Source: Leptospira soteropolitanensis (GTDB lineage Bacteria > Spirochaetota > Leptospiria > Leptospirales > Leptospiraceae). From it: a stretch of DNA of 64,000 nt. How positions within the stretch are numbered: position 1 is the stretch's first letter; every line of letters starts with the position of its first letter. The stretch is taken from NCBI RefSeq assembly GCF_026151655.1, contig NZ_JAMQPN010000004.1, positions 214,254 to 278,253 of the forward strand, given 5' to 3'. The position numbers and the translations under genes were made by a program. This document shows positions 21,887 to 31,307 of this stretch, piece by piece. Under the pieces are notes generated by a model. The model had not been told where the DNA came from, searched no databases, and saw nothing but the letters and a program-made list of their open reading frames with translations.

Positions 21887-22675
21887 ATGTTTACTCTTAA
21901 AAATATTTCTGTTCAGGTTCGTGGACGTTCCCTTTTGCAGAATATAAATTTAGTGGCAAAATCAAATGAGATTACGGGACTCATTGGAAAATCAGGATCA
22001 GGCAAATCTACATTGTTTCGTTTGGCTTTAGGGCTTCTGGATCCAATGGATGGTTATACTTGGAGTGGATCTCTTTTTTGGAAGGAGGAGAGTTTACCCA
22101 ATAGAAAAAACCCAAAACTCCAACCGGTCTTTCAAGATCCTTTGGCGAGTTTCTCTCATCTGGGAACAATGAAAGAGTTATTACTTGAGCCGATCCGAAT
22201 CAAAAAGGGATTTTTTTTATCAGAAGATATTAAAAGAAGGGAATGGATGCGTATCGAAACATTATGCGAACGATTCGAATTGCAGAAGGAACTTTTAAAT
22301 AAAACCAAACAAGAACTAAGTGGGGGGCAATTGCAAAGGTTTTCCATATTAAGAGCTTTACTGATGGAACCAGAATATTTACTATTAGATGAACCCGTTA
22401 CAGCCCTTGATGTTCTTGTACAAAAAAAAATTGCAGAAGAACTCAAACAAGTCAACCAAATGGAAAATTTGGGAATGTTTATAGTTTCCCATGACTTAGG
22501 TTTTTTATCCTATATGTGCGACCAAATTTTTGTACTGGATGGGAAGGGAATTGTGGAATTTGGCAAACCAAATGAAATTCTTTCTAATCCTAAATCAGAG
22601 CTGTTAAAAACTTTATTGGAAACAAGAAATCATTCGTTAGGTGGGGCTGTTTCTTCTTCAGAATCATCCAATTGA
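21887..22675 (+). CDS. Orphan ABC transporter ATP-binding protein (oligopeptide/nickel type)
   Basis: The product is about 262 residues with Walker A GLIGKSGSGKST near 33-44, the signature LSGGQLQRF, Walker B YLLLDEPVTALD and the H-loop SHDLG. The closest pattern I recognise is the DppF/OppF/NikE class. No permease or binding-protein gene flanks it, so partners must be elsewhere. ATG 21887 has GGAG 8 bases upstream and is preferred over the GTG at 21878. The 3' end overlaps the convergent TPR gene by 46 bases. Confidence 0.82.
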   Translation: MFTLKNISVQVRGRSLLQNINLVAKSNEITGLIGKSGSGKSTLFRLALGLLDPMDGYTWSGSLFWKEESLPNRKNPKLQPVFQDPLASFSHLGTMKELLLEPIRIKKGFFLSEDIKRREWMRIETLCERFELQKELLNKTKQELSGGQLQRFSILRALLMEPEYLLLDEPVTALDVLVQKKIAEELKQVNQMENLGMFIVSHDLGFLSYMCDQIFVLDGKGIVEFGKPNEILSNPKSELLKTLLETRNHSLGGAVSSSESSN

Positions 22676-23646
22676 GTTCGTTTTGCTTCTGCAAATTTTT
22701 TCGCAATATCTCGTCTCCTTGCAATAACCTTTGAAGACACCGTCGCAAAAAAAGGATCATTCGTAAAACTTAACATCTTAGTGTATTCTTCTTCTGCTGT
22801 TTCATAATCTGTGACTTTTGAGGCAGTTTCTGCAAAATAATAATGGAACTTTTTATCGTAAGGTTTTGGTTTCCCTTCGGCCGTTGTGAGAGTCGTACGA
22901 TTAAATATTTTATAAGCGATATGAAAGTTTCCTTTTTCCATCTCAAGCCTTGCAAAACCTAATTTAACATTCGGACTTTCTTCTTCAATCTTCAGTGCTT
23001 TGTTTAAGTATAGAAGGGCCCTATTTTTTAAACCTGTGGCCAAATAATGGTCAGCCAAACGAATCAGTGCTTCGGTATCATAGGGATTTTTTTCGACTGC
23101 CAGTTTGTAATTCATAATGGCGTAATATACCTGGCGTGTGATTTCAGAAAGAATCGCAATGTGTAGATAGGTTTTAAAGTAATCAGGCATTTCTGCTTTT
23201 GCATATTCAAATTCCACAAGAGCCTTTTCGTAATTCATTTCCAAAGAATACAAACGTCCTAAATTATACCGGAAGGGAAAAAATTGCGGATCAAATCGAA
23301 TCCCAGCTTCCAAACGTTTGATTACGTCTGCCCGCATGTTTGGTTTTCCTGAAAGTAAAAGTTCTATTGTATCGTTATTCCATTTTCCCGAATTGGTTAT
23401 GGTTTCTGATCCATATATAAAATTTCCGTTGGATTTCGGTGGTTCGCCTTGAAAAAGTTTCCCACGAGCGAGGATAAAGTCATCCTTATGGTAAATAAAA
23501 GATCCATTGGGAAAATCGGAGGTATCAAATTCCTGATCTTTGCCCCAAAGGATCTCTGGATATTCCTGGTTCCCAATGAGTTTTTGTCCCCAAATCAGTG
23601 TGGGAAATAAAAACAGAAGTGCGAGAGTAAAGCTACGAAAGAACAT
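22630..23646 (-). CDS. Exported TPR-repeat protein
   Basis: The product is about 338 residues. The N-terminal MFFRSFTLALLFLFPTLIWG is a typical signal peptide, with likely cleavage after Gly. From about residue 115 there are several tetratricopeptide-like helical pairs (FRYNLGRLYSLEMNYEKALV, then YAIMNYKLAVEKNPYDTEAL and RALLYLNKALKIEEESPN), so it is probably a periplasmic scaffold. The ligand is unknown. I start it at ATG 23646, because the upstream in-frame TTG would place charged residues before the signal. It is divergent from ccmA with 8 bases between starts. Confidence 0.75.
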   Translation of the reverse strand: MFFRSFTLALLFLFPTLIWGQKLIGNQEYPEILWGKDQEFDTSDFPNGSFIYHKDDFILARGKLFQGEPPKSNGNFIYGSETITNSGKWNNDTIELLLSGKPNMRADVIKRLEAGIRFDPQFFPFRYNLGRLYSLEMNYEKALVEFEYAKAEMPDYFKTYLHIAILSEITRQVYYAIMNYKLAVEKNPYDTEALIRLADHYLATGLKNRALLYLNKALKIEEESPNVKLGFARLEMEKGNFHIAYKIFNRTTLTTAEGKPKPYDKKFHYYFAETASKVTDYETAEEEYTKMLSFTNDPFFATVSSKVIARRRDIAKKFAEAKRTQLDDSEEETAPPNE

Positions 23647-23654
23647 GGTGTAGA

Positions 23655-24275
23655 ATGAACCAAACCCTTTTGGAAACAAAAGCGCTTACTATTAGTGTCG
23701 GCGAAAAAGTCTTACTGAAAGAGATCAATCTTTCTTTTTTTAAGACCGGTCTTGTGGCTGTGCTCGGTGAAAATGGTGCCGGGAAATCAACCCTTTTAAA
23801 GGAAATTTATCACCACTCACTATCCTCAGACAAATGGCATTGGAACCAAGGAAAAAGGAAAATTACATATCTTGGACATGAGCTTGGATTTTATTCTTCA
23901 CTTAATTTGGAAGAAAATTTGGATTATTTTTCCAGGTTAGATGGAATGCTCCCAGATCTACAAAAAAGAAAACAACTCCTTGAACTCTTTCGTTTACAGA
24001 AACGAATTTGGGATCCAATCCATACCTTTTCACGAGGTATGAAACAAAAAGTAGCAATCCTAAGGTCTTTGCTTTCTTCTGCTGAAGTTATTTTATTTGA
24101 TGAACCGTATACGGGACTCGATGCCGATTCTTCTAAAGTATTAAGTGAGATTTTAAATGAGGTATCAAAAACGAAACTCATTTTAATCGTCCTTCACTCT
24201 ATACCGAAAGAATTGCAGTGCAGTTCCCAAATCCAAATTGAGAAGGGAGCTGTGTTTGTTACTCACCTTACTTAA
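23655..24275 (+). CDS. ccmA: Heme exporter ATP-binding protein CcmA
   Basis: This 206-residue ABC ATPase has Walker A GENGAGKST near 39-47, the signature FSRGMKQK and Walker B VILFDEPYTGLD. The short length and the immediate ccmB and ccmC neighbours identify it as CcmA, the motor that releases holo-CcmE during c-type cytochrome maturation. Its end overlaps ccmB by about 20 bases. Confidence 0.88.
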   Translation: MNQTLLETKALTISVGEKVLLKEINLSFFKTGLVAVLGENGAGKSTLLKEIYHHSLSSDKWHWNQGKRKITYLGHELGFYSSLNLEENLDYFSRLDGMLPDLQKRKQLLELFRLQKRIWDPIHTFSRGMKQKVAILRSLLSSAEVILFDEPYTGLDADSSKVLSEILNEVSKTKLILIVLHSIPKELQCSSQIQIEKGAVFVTHLT

Positions 24276-24912
24276 AAAAGAATTTTATCTAATTGGTCGT
24301 TCCCTAGGTGGAATCATCTCTCTTTTTACCCTAAGTGTATCAGTAGTTTTTATTTTTTACACATCCATTGAGGTTAATGAAATTTTGTCTGCAAGGAGTA
24401 TACGCGGAATCAAGTGGGCAATTATTTTTTTACTTAACTTTGTGATTGTAAGCCAAAGTTTATGGGAAGAACGGGAATCAATGGGCTGGGAAGCCAGTCT
24501 ATCTTTCGTCAGTCCCATTTCGCTGTATTTGACAAAATCTCTTGCCATCTGGTTTTGTACGATTTTGGTAAATGGAGCTCTGGTGTTAGTTCTTTCTGTT
24601 TTTTTTCAAAACATGAGTATCGAAAGGTTTTGGGGAGAATGGCTTTTTGCAAACCTGGGAAGTGGCTCTTTGGTATTCCTCGGAGTTTCTCTTGGGCTCA
24701 TTGCATTTGAAAGTCGCCTAAAAGAAATCATCATTCCTTTGTTACAACTTCCTTTTTCCATTCCCTTGTTCCTCTTTGGATTAGAAGCAGAACACAGATA
24801 CTGGCTCGAACCAGGGTTTTACCTACCATCTGTCGGTTTACTTTTGTTTTTTATGTTATTTTATGCTACGCTCGGTTCGGTGATGATAGAGATTCTAAGG
24901 AATGAGCATTAA
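24256..24912 (+). CDS. ccmB: Heme exporter protein CcmB
   Basis: This is a membrane protein of about 218 residues with six hydrophobic segments. CcmB landmarks include WEERESMGWEASLSFVSPIS and PLLQLPFSIPLFLFGLEA. I choose TTG 24256, because GGGAG at 24245-24249 lies 6 bases before it; a TTG at 24238 is further upstream in frame. It overlaps the end of ccmA and precedes ccmC by 51 bases. CcmB is the membrane half of the CcmAB complex. Confidence 0.85.
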   Translation: MLLTLLKKEFYLIGRSLGGIISLFTLSVSVVFIFYTSIEVNEILSARSIRGIKWAIIFLLNFVIVSQSLWEERESMGWEASLSFVSPISLYLTKSLAIWFCTILVNGALVLVLSVFFQNMSIERFWGEWLFANLGSGSLVFLGVSLGLIAFESRLKEIIIPLLQLPFSIPLFLFGLEAEHRYWLEPGFYLPSVGLLLFFMLFYATLGSVMIEILRNEH

Positions 24913-24963
24913 GATTTTGTTTTCTCCTCGAATTTCTTTCCCTATCTGAAAATCTGGAAAAAA

Positions 24964-25662
24964 ATGGAACGTAAGATTCGGATATTTCACCCTGTTTTCG
25001 ACATAGGTTTTTATCTCGTCGTTTGTACGTCGCTCGTCACTGCTATCATTACTTCGCTTGTGTATCCAAATGTCATTTTGGAACAGGGATTAAGTCATAG
25101 AATATTTTATCTACATGTACCTGTCGCCTGGGTGGCGTTATATGGGCCCATCCTTTCTTTTATTTGTTCTCTAATTTTTCTTTTTACGAGGAATTTACTT
25201 TGGGATAGGCTCGCATTTACTGCGAACCAACTTTCCTTTCTTTTTGCAGTGGGAGTTTTGTTTTCTGGACCCATTTGGGCTTATAGCGCTTGGGGAGTTC
25301 CTTGGGACAAAACGGACGCTAGGTTACAGTCTTTTTTTATTCTTTGTATCTCCTTGGTCAGTTACTTTATTTTTCGGTATTTGGTTCCTTCCAAATCCAA
25401 AAAAGCCATTTTATCTGCCTATTTATCCGTTCTTTGTGCAGTCAGTGCCATCCTAACTTGGGGTGCCATCCGTTGGATTGAAAATCCAGGAAATCATCCA
25501 AGTAGTGTTTTAGGGAAGGGGGGGATGGATTCAGATATGAAACTGAGTATGTGGCTTGGAGTATTTGCCTTTCATTTTCTATTTCTAATTCTTTTTCTTG
25601 TTTCCAATCGCACAGAAAAAATCCAAGATATCAGATCCAAACTGAAAGCGGAATTAGATTGA
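24964..25662 (+). CDS. ccmC: Heme-handling protein CcmC
   Basis: This 232-residue membrane protein has about six transmembrane segments. HVPVAW at 51-56 supplies the first periplasmic heme-ligand His, and NHPSS near 178 supplies a plausible second. The tryptophan-rich motif is degenerate: the sequence is [12 protein letters not shown] at 110-121 where most CcmC proteins have a WGTWW-type stretch. CcmC loads heme onto CcmE. No ccmE or ccmF follows; the next gene is a signalling phosphatase 3 bases downstream. Confidence 0.85.
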   Translation: MERKIRIFHPVFDIGFYLVVCTSLVTAIITSLVYPNVILEQGLSHRIFYLHVPVAWVALYGPILSFICSLIFLFTRNLLWDRLAFTANQLSFLFAVGVLFSGPIWAYSAWGVPWDKTDARLQSFFILCISLVSYFIFRYLVPSKSKKAILSAYLSVLCAVSAILTWGAIRWIENPGNHPSSVLGKGGMDSDMKLSMWLGVFAFHFLFLILFLVSNRTEKIQDIRSKLKAELD

Positions 25663-25665
25663 AAC

Positions 25666-26793
25666 ATGGCAAATGAGGAATCTATACATAATATCCTGAT
25701 TGTGGATGATGTTCCAGAAAATGTGGAACTTTTGAAATACCTTTTGCAACAAGAGGGTTTTAAAACCTATACTGCTTATTCGGCAGAAGAAGCACGTTTG
25801 GTTTTGTTGAACACTGCCATCGACACACTTTTGTTAGATGTAAATATGCCCGTGCAAGATGGATTTTCCTTTTGTCGGGAACTTAGGACGATGGATCAGT
25901 TTAAACTTCTTCCTATCCTTTTTATCACTTCCATTGAACGTGAAGTTGGTTTTCAAGAAGCGATGAAAAATGGCGGAGACGATTTCATCAATAAACCCTT
26001 TAATAAAAGGGAACTCGTTGCAAAAATCCATTCTGTGATTCGTCTAAAAGACTTACAAGACGAGTTATACAGACAGAAAAGTAAATACGAAAAAGAACTT
26101 CAAACCGCAAGACGAGTCCAAGACCAACTCATTCCTGAAAAAAGTTTTATTTGGAACGGAATCAAAGCTCAAACTCTATTTCACCCATATTTACAAATTG
26201 GCGGTGACTTTGTTGATTCTTGGATCGAAGAAAAAAAACTACATATTGTGATTGCTGATTGTTCTGGTCATGGACCGAGTGCTGCCCTAATTGGAGCAAT
26301 GTTTAAGATGCAATTGTTTAACTTAGTATCCACTATGGATCTTAGGGAGCGGGTGGCGCATCTGCGAAAAAATATGGAGTTGGTTCTTCCTGAAGATTAT
26401 GCAATTACCTTTTGTTATGCGATTCTTGATCAGGATTTAAAACTTTCTTATGTCAATGGAGGTCATCCAGCTCCCCTTGTTTATATGGATGGCGAAACGA
26501 AGTTTTTAAAAGGTATGAGTCCTATGATTATGGGAATTAATTTCGCTGCTAATGATGAAGTGCAATCGGTGCAGTTAAAAACAGGATCTATGTTTTTTAT
26601 GTATACCGATGGTGCAAGCGAAGCTATGAACCCAAATTCTGAATACATTACGGAAGAGGGTATGAAATCAATTTTTCATGATTCCGTTACATCTGGAAAA
26701 GATATTTTGCAATCAGTTCAAAACAAAATTCTGGATTTTTGTGGATCTTCCACTCCGAGTGATGATATGGCTATGGTGTGTATACAATTATGA
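25666..26793 (+). CDS. Response regulator with C-terminal RsbU/SpoIIE-type PP2C phosphatase
   Basis: The protein is 375 residues. The receiver domain at 8-125 has phospho-acceptor Asp58 (LLLDVNMP) and Lys110 (INKPF). After a helical linker the PP2C-type phosphatase domain shows [40 protein letters not shown] and SDDMAM, covering the metal-binding aspartates. Such proteins dephosphorylate STAS-domain anti-anti-sigma factors. No STAS or anti-sigma gene is adjacent. It ends in an ATGA overlap with purC. Confidence 0.9.
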   Translation: MANEESIHNILIVDDVPENVELLKYLLQQEGFKTYTAYSAEEARLVLLNTAIDTLLLDVNMPVQDGFSFCRELRTMDQFKLLPILFITSIEREVGFQEAMKNGGDDFINKPFNKRELVAKIHSVIRLKDLQDELYRQKSKYEKELQTARRVQDQLIPEKSFIWNGIKAQTLFHPYLQIGGDFVDSWIEEKKLHIVIADCSGHGPSAALIGAMFKMQLFNLVSTMDLRERVAHLRKNMELVLPEDYAITFCYAILDQDLKLSYVNGGHPAPLVYMDGETKFLKGMSPMIMGINFAANDEVQSVQLKTGSMFFMYTDGASEAMNPNSEYITEEGMKSIFHDSVTSGKDILQSVQNKILDFCGSSTPSDDMAMVCIQL

Positions 26794-27647
26794 TACCAAA
26801 TCCCAGTTATAAGGGTAAAGTTAGAGACGTTTACGACTTAGGAGATTCACTTCTTCTTGTGGCAACCGATCGGATTTCTGCATTTGATGTTGTTTTTAAT
26901 GAGCCGGTTCTTGATAAGGGTAAAATTCTAACTCGAATTTCCACGGCTTGGTTTCGTCAGTTTCCCAAAATTACGAACCATTTAATCACTGACGATGTTT
27001 CTAAATTTCCTCCTCCGTTTCAAAACGAAGATTCTTTAAAAGGAAGATCAGTCCTCGTTAAAAAAGCAAAACGAATTGATTTTGAATGTGTGGTGCGAGG
27101 ATATTTAACTGGATCGGCTTGGAAGGAATACAAAACAGAAGGGACGATTGCTCATGTTCCCTATCCCAAGGGACTAGAAGAATCTTACCGATTTGAAACT
27201 CCCATTTTTACTCCAGCCCGGAAAAACGATTCTGGTCATGATGAAAACGTGAGTGAATCGGTGATGGAAAAGGAAGTTGGCAAGGAACTCTTTTCCGAAT
27301 TGAAAGAGATCTCTCTTTATCTCTACAACACGGCTCATAGTTTGATGGCCAAACAAGGAATCCTTCTCTGCGATACTAAATTCGAATTTGGACTGGTGGA
27401 TGGAAAACCTGTTTTAATCGACGAAATCTTAACACCAGATTCCTCCCGGTATTGGGATGCCTCCACTTATGCACTCGGCAAAACTCCGGCTAGTTTTGAT
27501 AAACAAATCCTCCGAAATTGGTTGGAATCTACTGATTGGGACAAAAATCCACCTGCCCCGGCGTTACCCGAATTCTTGATCCTAGAACTACGTAAAAAAT
27601 ACTTGGAATTGGAAGATAAAATCACGTTATGTTTGTCGCAAAAATAA
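26790..27647 (+). CDS. purC: SAICAR synthetase
   Basis: The 285-residue form begins [20 protein letters not shown] and contains [34 protein letters not shown] and [14 protein letters not shown]. It joins aspartate to CAIR in purine synthesis. The length resembles the longer yeast Ade1-like type rather than the 237-residue E. coli type. The start ATG 26790 overlaps the previous stop (ATGA); a GTG at 26778 is less likely. It heads a purC-purS-purQ run. Confidence 0.95.
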   Translation: MIPNPSYKGKVRDVYDLGDSLLLVATDRISAFDVVFNEPVLDKGKILTRISTAWFRQFPKITNHLITDDVSKFPPPFQNEDSLKGRSVLVKKAKRIDFECVVRGYLTGSAWKEYKTEGTIAHVPYPKGLEESYRFETPIFTPARKNDSGHDENVSESVMEKEVGKELFSELKEISLYLYNTAHSLMAKQGILLCDTKFEFGLVDGKPVLIDEILTPDSSRYWDASTYALGKTPASFDKQILRNWLESTDWDKNPPAPALPEFLILELRKKYLELEDKITLCLSQK

Positions 27648-27877
27648 ATGTTACTCTCAAAGAATCGGTTCTTGACCCGCAAGGACAAACGGTTCTCCGC
27701 ACCCTTCATGACCAAGGGAAAAATTCTGTAGCTGACTTAAGGGTCGGAAAATACATCGAAATGAAAATCGATGTAAAGTCCCAACCAGAAGCAGAGGCAC
27801 TTGCTAAAGAAATTTGTGAATCGGTTCTTGTGAACCAAGTGATCGAGACATATCGGTTGGTCGTGGAGAAAGTATGA
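27629..27877 (+). CDS. purS: FGAM synthase subunit PurS
   Basis: The 82-residue product reads [20 protein letters not shown] and [13 protein letters not shown], then ends [12 protein letters not shown], the standard PurS pattern. It bridges PurL and PurQ in the three-subunit FGAM synthase. It overlaps purC by 19 bases and purQ by 4 (ATGA). purL is not in this window. Confidence 0.93.
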   Translation: MFVAKINVTLKESVLDPQGQTVLRTLHDQGKNSVADLRVGKYIEMKIDVKSQPEAEALAKEICESVLVNQVIETYRLVVEKV

Positions 27878-28521
27878 AGGTACGGGTGGTTACCTTTCCT
27901 GGTTCTAATTGTGATAAGGATGTGGGATCGGTTCTAGAATCGGAATTTGGTGCTAAAGTAGAATACACTTGGTATAAAGAAACTTTCTCTGATACACCGG
28001 ATCTTGTTGTATTGCCAGGTGGTTTTTCTTTTGGGGACTACCTACGCTGTGGGGCTATGGCCAAATTTTCAAGCGCTATGGAATCGGTTGTTGCTTACGC
28101 CAAAAAAGGTGGAAAGGTTTTGGGTGTTTGTAATGGATTTCAAATCCTGACTGAATCTGGGCTTCTTCCTGGTGCCTTACTCCATAACAGAACCTTAAAA
28201 TATATTTGTAAAGATGTAGATCTCATTCCTGTATCCGAAAACAAAATCGCCAAAGAAATACAGGGAAACCTTTCCATTCCGATTGCTCACGGAGAGGGAG
28301 CATACTTTGCAGATCCTGAAACTTTAGAACGATTAGAAAAAAATGGCCAAGTGGTCTTTCGTTATAAAGAAAACCCGAACGGATCTTTACATGATATTGC
28401 AGGGATTTGTAACGAACAAGGAAATGTTCTAGGAATGATGCCTCATCCAGAAAGGGCTGTAAATCCTTATACAGGAAAGATGGATGGAAAACTAATCCTC
28501 GAGGCTCTCTTAAAAAAATAA
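27874..28521 (+). CDS. purQ: FGAM synthase glutaminase subunit PurQ
   Basis: This is a 215-residue class I glutamine amidotransferase. It begins [15 protein letters not shown], and the nucleophilic Cys lies in GKVLGVCNGFQIL. The His-x-Glu of the triad lies in MMPHPERAVNPYTG. It supplies ammonia to PurL through PurS. It is the last gene of the run, ending 54 bases before glgC. Confidence 0.95.
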   Translation: MKVRVVTFPGSNCDKDVGSVLESEFGAKVEYTWYKETFSDTPDLVVLPGGFSFGDYLRCGAMAKFSSAMESVVAYAKKGGKVLGVCNGFQILTESGLLPGALLHNRTLKYICKDVDLIPVSENKIAKEIQGNLSIPIAHGEGAYFADPETLERLEKNGQVVFRYKENPNGSLHDIAGICNEQGNVLGMMPHPERAVNPYTGKMDGKLILEALLKK

Positions 28522-28575
28522 CATTCTTTTTAACCTTTTCTTGCTTTTTCGTCCAATTGAATTACAAGGGAAGGT

Positions 28576-29859
28576 ATGCGTTTTCAAGAAGACTCTATTG
28601 ATTGTGTAGATTTCATTCTAAAAAAGGATGAAGTTCTTACTATTATCTTGGGTGGGGGGAAGGGAACTCGTTTATTACCTCTAACAGAAAAAAGATCTAA
28701 ACCAGCTGTTAGTTTTGGTGGGAAATATCGGCTTATTGATATTCCTATTTCCAATTCCCTGAATAGTGGTTTCGAAAAGATATTTATCCTCACTCAATTT
28801 AATTCCTATTCCTTAAATCGTCATATTAACCGAACTTATGCGACTAATAATATCCACCAAAAAAGTTTTGTGGAGATTATTGCTGCGGAACAAACGGTTT
28901 CTAGTGCCAATTGGTTTGAAGGAACTGCCGATGCCGTAAGGAAGGTTCTTCCTTATATCAGAGAACAAAAACCAAAATACGTTCTCATACTTTCTGGTGA
29001 TCAACTTTATAATATGGACCTTTCCGATTTTATGCAGAGCCATTTAATGGATCCAGAAACAGAAATTTCTGTGGCTACTAACGCAATTCCTGAAGACCAA
29101 ATTTATGGCCTAGGGATTGTGAAATCAGGAGTTGGTGGGTTCATTCAGGAATTCATAGAAAAACCACAAGAAGTAACTCAGGTGGAATCATGCCGCACGA
29201 AACAGGGTAACTTCCTTGCGAATATGGGAATTTATATTTTTAATACATCCACTCTCATTGATGTATTAGAAGATTGTAATATGGCTGATTTTGGAAAAGA
29301 AATCCTACCGAAAGCCATTCGAGAAAGGAAAGTAAAAGCTTACACTTACGACGGATACTGGGAAGATATTGGAACCATCAAGGCTTTCTATGAAGCCAAT
29401 TTGATGTTAACAGATCATATTCCGAAATTTAATTTATATTTGGAAAAAACTCCGATTTATACGAGAGCAAGGGCACTTCCTCCGTCCAAAATCATCCAAG
29501 CTGTGGTCAACCAAGCACTCATTTCAGAAGGAACCATCTTAAACCAGTGTGAGGTTCACAGATCCATCATTGGTGTACGGCAACTGATCGCTTCAGGAAC
29601 CAAGATCTATGATTCGATCATTATGGGACTTGACCATTACGGATATTTTGATCGAAAGTCTGGAAAAATCCCCATTGGAATTGGACCTAACTGTGAAATT
29701 CGGCGGACAATTGTCGACAAAGATTGTGCCATTGGTGCCAACGTGCGTCTGTTAAACGAACAAAATCTCCAAGAATATGAAGACGAATACATTCGAATTC
29801 GGGAGGGAATCATAGTGGTTCCTAGACATACTGCCATTCCTGACGGCTATTCCATTTAG
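28576..29859 (+). CDS. glgC: Glucose-1-phosphate adenylyltransferase
   Basis: The product is 427 residues. The N-terminal nucleotidyltransferase domain has GGGKGTRLLPLTEKRSKPAV, the catalytic-region SGDQLYNMD and GYWEDIGTI. The C-terminal third is the left-handed beta-helix (HRSIIG, YDSIIMG, AIGANVRLL). It makes ADP-glucose for glycogen or related glucans. The start ATG 28576 has AAGGGAAGG just upstream. No other glg gene is adjacent. Confidence 0.93.
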   Translation: MRFQEDSIDCVDFILKKDEVLTIILGGGKGTRLLPLTEKRSKPAVSFGGKYRLIDIPISNSLNSGFEKIFILTQFNSYSLNRHINRTYATNNIHQKSFVEIIAAEQTVSSANWFEGTADAVRKVLPYIREQKPKYVLILSGDQLYNMDLSDFMQSHLMDPETEISVATNAIPEDQIYGLGIVKSGVGGFIQEFIEKPQEVTQVESCRTKQGNFLANMGIYIFNTSTLIDVLEDCNMADFGKEILPKAIRERKVKAYTYDGYWEDIGTIKAFYEANLMLTDHIPKFNLYLEKTPIYTRARALPPSKIIQAVVNQALISEGTILNQCEVHRSIIGVRQLIASGTKIYDSIIMGLDHYGYFDRKSGKIPIGIGPNCEIRRTIVDKDCAIGANVRLLNEQNLQEYEDEYIRIREGIIVVPRHTAIPDGYSI

Positions 29860-29898
29860 GTCAAATTGACACATTTAGGTCAAAAATGGGTCAATTTT
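29854..29898. repeat. Short direct and inverted repeats ahead of the EAL gene
   Basis: ATTTAGGTCAAA occurs at 29854-29865 and again at 29873-29884. The first copy runs into the palindrome GTCAA-A-TTGAC, and a related GGGTCAATTT follows at 29888. The motif is a plausible regulator-binding site for the EAL gene, but no regulator is known to me. Confidence 0.45.
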
Positions 29899-29974
29899 CC
29901 TTGGAGTTGTCTCAAGTTTGGGGATTTTGACTTGTCAGTTTCGAACTTGGTTCTAGCCTGGACGAAAGGGAACC

Positions 29975-31213
29975 ATGTTCATAACGGAATCAACGGAAGG
30001 AAACCAGTTTTGGAACGAGACATACTTTGTCCCGCATTTCCAACCCATCGTCAATGCCATCAATCGCTCCATTTCTGCCTATGAAGTGCTCGGACGTCAG
30101 TTCAACCCTGAGGAAAACACCTACCATTCTTTAGGGGGATTGTTCCATAACCGGGACCAGGATCCGGTCCCCGTCTATAACATTGACCGAATCCTTAGGG
30201 AAAAGGCAGTTCAGACCCTAAAAGAAAGTAATCTTCGCACCAAGCTCTTTTTTAATATGATGCCGAACTTTCTTTCCCGTGTGCATCATACTGATTTATT
30301 TGCAGAAAATTTCCATATCATCCAACTGATCGAAAAATATGGAATTGATCGAAACCAAGTAGTGATCGAAATCACAGAGGACGAATTTGATGGGTCGATT
30401 GACCGCCTAATCCAAATTGTCCAAATCTTTAGAGATTACGGATTAAAAATAGCCATCGATGATTTAGGGACTGGATTTTCCAATTTAGAAAGAATCGGAT
30501 ACCTACACCCAGATATTATGAAAGTTGATATTCGCATTATGAGGGAAAGTTTGAATAAAAATTCGTTCAAACAAGTTCTCGGTGCGATTTCCGAAATGTC
30601 TCAGAAGCTCGGAAGCCAACTTCTCTTTGAAGGGATAGAAACAGAAGAAGAGGTGAACCTTGCGCTTTCGATGGGAGCAAACCTTTTGCAAGGGTTTTAT
30701 TTCTCTACACCGAATCCCCATTTTCTCAATCGAAATACTTTCTCAGACAAAATGAAAACGGTTTTGGAAAATTTTTCGAGCGTTCGTTCCAAGGAACTGC
30801 GAGAAAAGGGACTGAGAGAACAAAGGATCATTGACCAACTGCAAGATCTTTTCTATGAGCTTTCAGACACAAAGGAAGACGACTTTCCTTACCGGTTTGG
30901 CCAAATCCTTGGTTCCTTACCACGAGAGATTTTAAAAGTTTTTGTTTGTGACGCGGAAGGGTACCAAATCACTCCCACCTACGACTTGGACCGAATGAAC
31001 GGGGGTTATTTAGAAAGATCCAGACAAATTGGAAACAATTACGCCTGGAAACCATACTTTTTAAAGCACAAGGAAGAGTCCGAACGGTTTCGTAAAAAAT
31101 GGGGTGTTACCTATCCACTTTACGACATCACCAACCAAAACCAATATGTGATTTTTACTTTTTCCCTCATGGATGGTAAGATCCTTATCGCCCAGGTAGG
31201 TTGGTCGGAATAG
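29975..31213 (+). CDS. EAL-domain cyclic-di-GMP phosphodiesterase
   Basis: The product is 412 residues. The EAL domain spans about 15-255 and its signature is YEVLGR with Glu37. The catalytic set looks intact: FFNMMP (Asn), VVIEITE (Glu), AIDDLGTGFS (Asp-Asp), IMKVD (Lys), FEGIETEEE (Glu) and LLQGFYF (Gln). The C-terminal 150 residues form an unrecognised domain, possibly a sensor. It would hydrolyse c-di-GMP in the cytosol. ATG 29975 is preceded by AAGGGAA. Confidence 0.88.
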   Translation: MFITESTEGNQFWNETYFVPHFQPIVNAINRSISAYEVLGRQFNPEENTYHSLGGLFHNRDQDPVPVYNIDRILREKAVQTLKESNLRTKLFFNMMPNFLSRVHHTDLFAENFHIIQLIEKYGIDRNQVVIEITEDEFDGSIDRLIQIVQIFRDYGLKIAIDDLGTGFSNLERIGYLHPDIMKVDIRIMRESLNKNSFKQVLGAISEMSQKLGSQLLFEGIETEEEVNLALSMGANLLQGFYFSTPNPHFLNRNTFSDKMKTVLENFSSVRSKELREKGLREQRIIDQLQDLFYELSDTKEDDFPYRFGQILGSLPREILKVFVCDAEGYQITPTYDLDRMNGGYLERSRQIGNNYAWKPYFLKHKEESERFRKKWGVTYPLYDITNQNQYVIFTFSLMDGKILIAQVGWSE

Positions 31214-31268
31214 AATCTTGTTTTTTTTGAGTGGTGCTTTTTCCTGGTAGAAGGGATTCGTCTAAAAT

Positions 31269-31283
31269 ATAGAATCATTCTAA
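31269..31283 (+). promoter_or_regulatory. PerR/Fur-like 7-1-7 operator ahead of the suf operon
   Basis: ATAGAATCATTCTAA is a near-perfect 7-1-7 palindrome. It matches the Bacillus-type PerR consensus (TTATAATnATTATAA) at 11 of 14 defined positions. It lies 25 bases before the TTG start of sufC, beside a TATATA -10-like hexamer at 31285-31290, so binding would block transcription. Known biology makes an iron- or peroxide-responsive Fur-family repressor a sensible controller of suf, but identity of the regulator is inference. Confidence 0.6.
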
Positions 31284-31307
31284 ATATATACAAAACAGGA
31301 TACCACC

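Noticed and set aside
23647..23679. Longer N-terminus for the TPR protein from a TTG at 23679
   Set aside because: It would bury the signal peptide behind 11 residues and overlap the ccmA start; ATG 23646 fits better.
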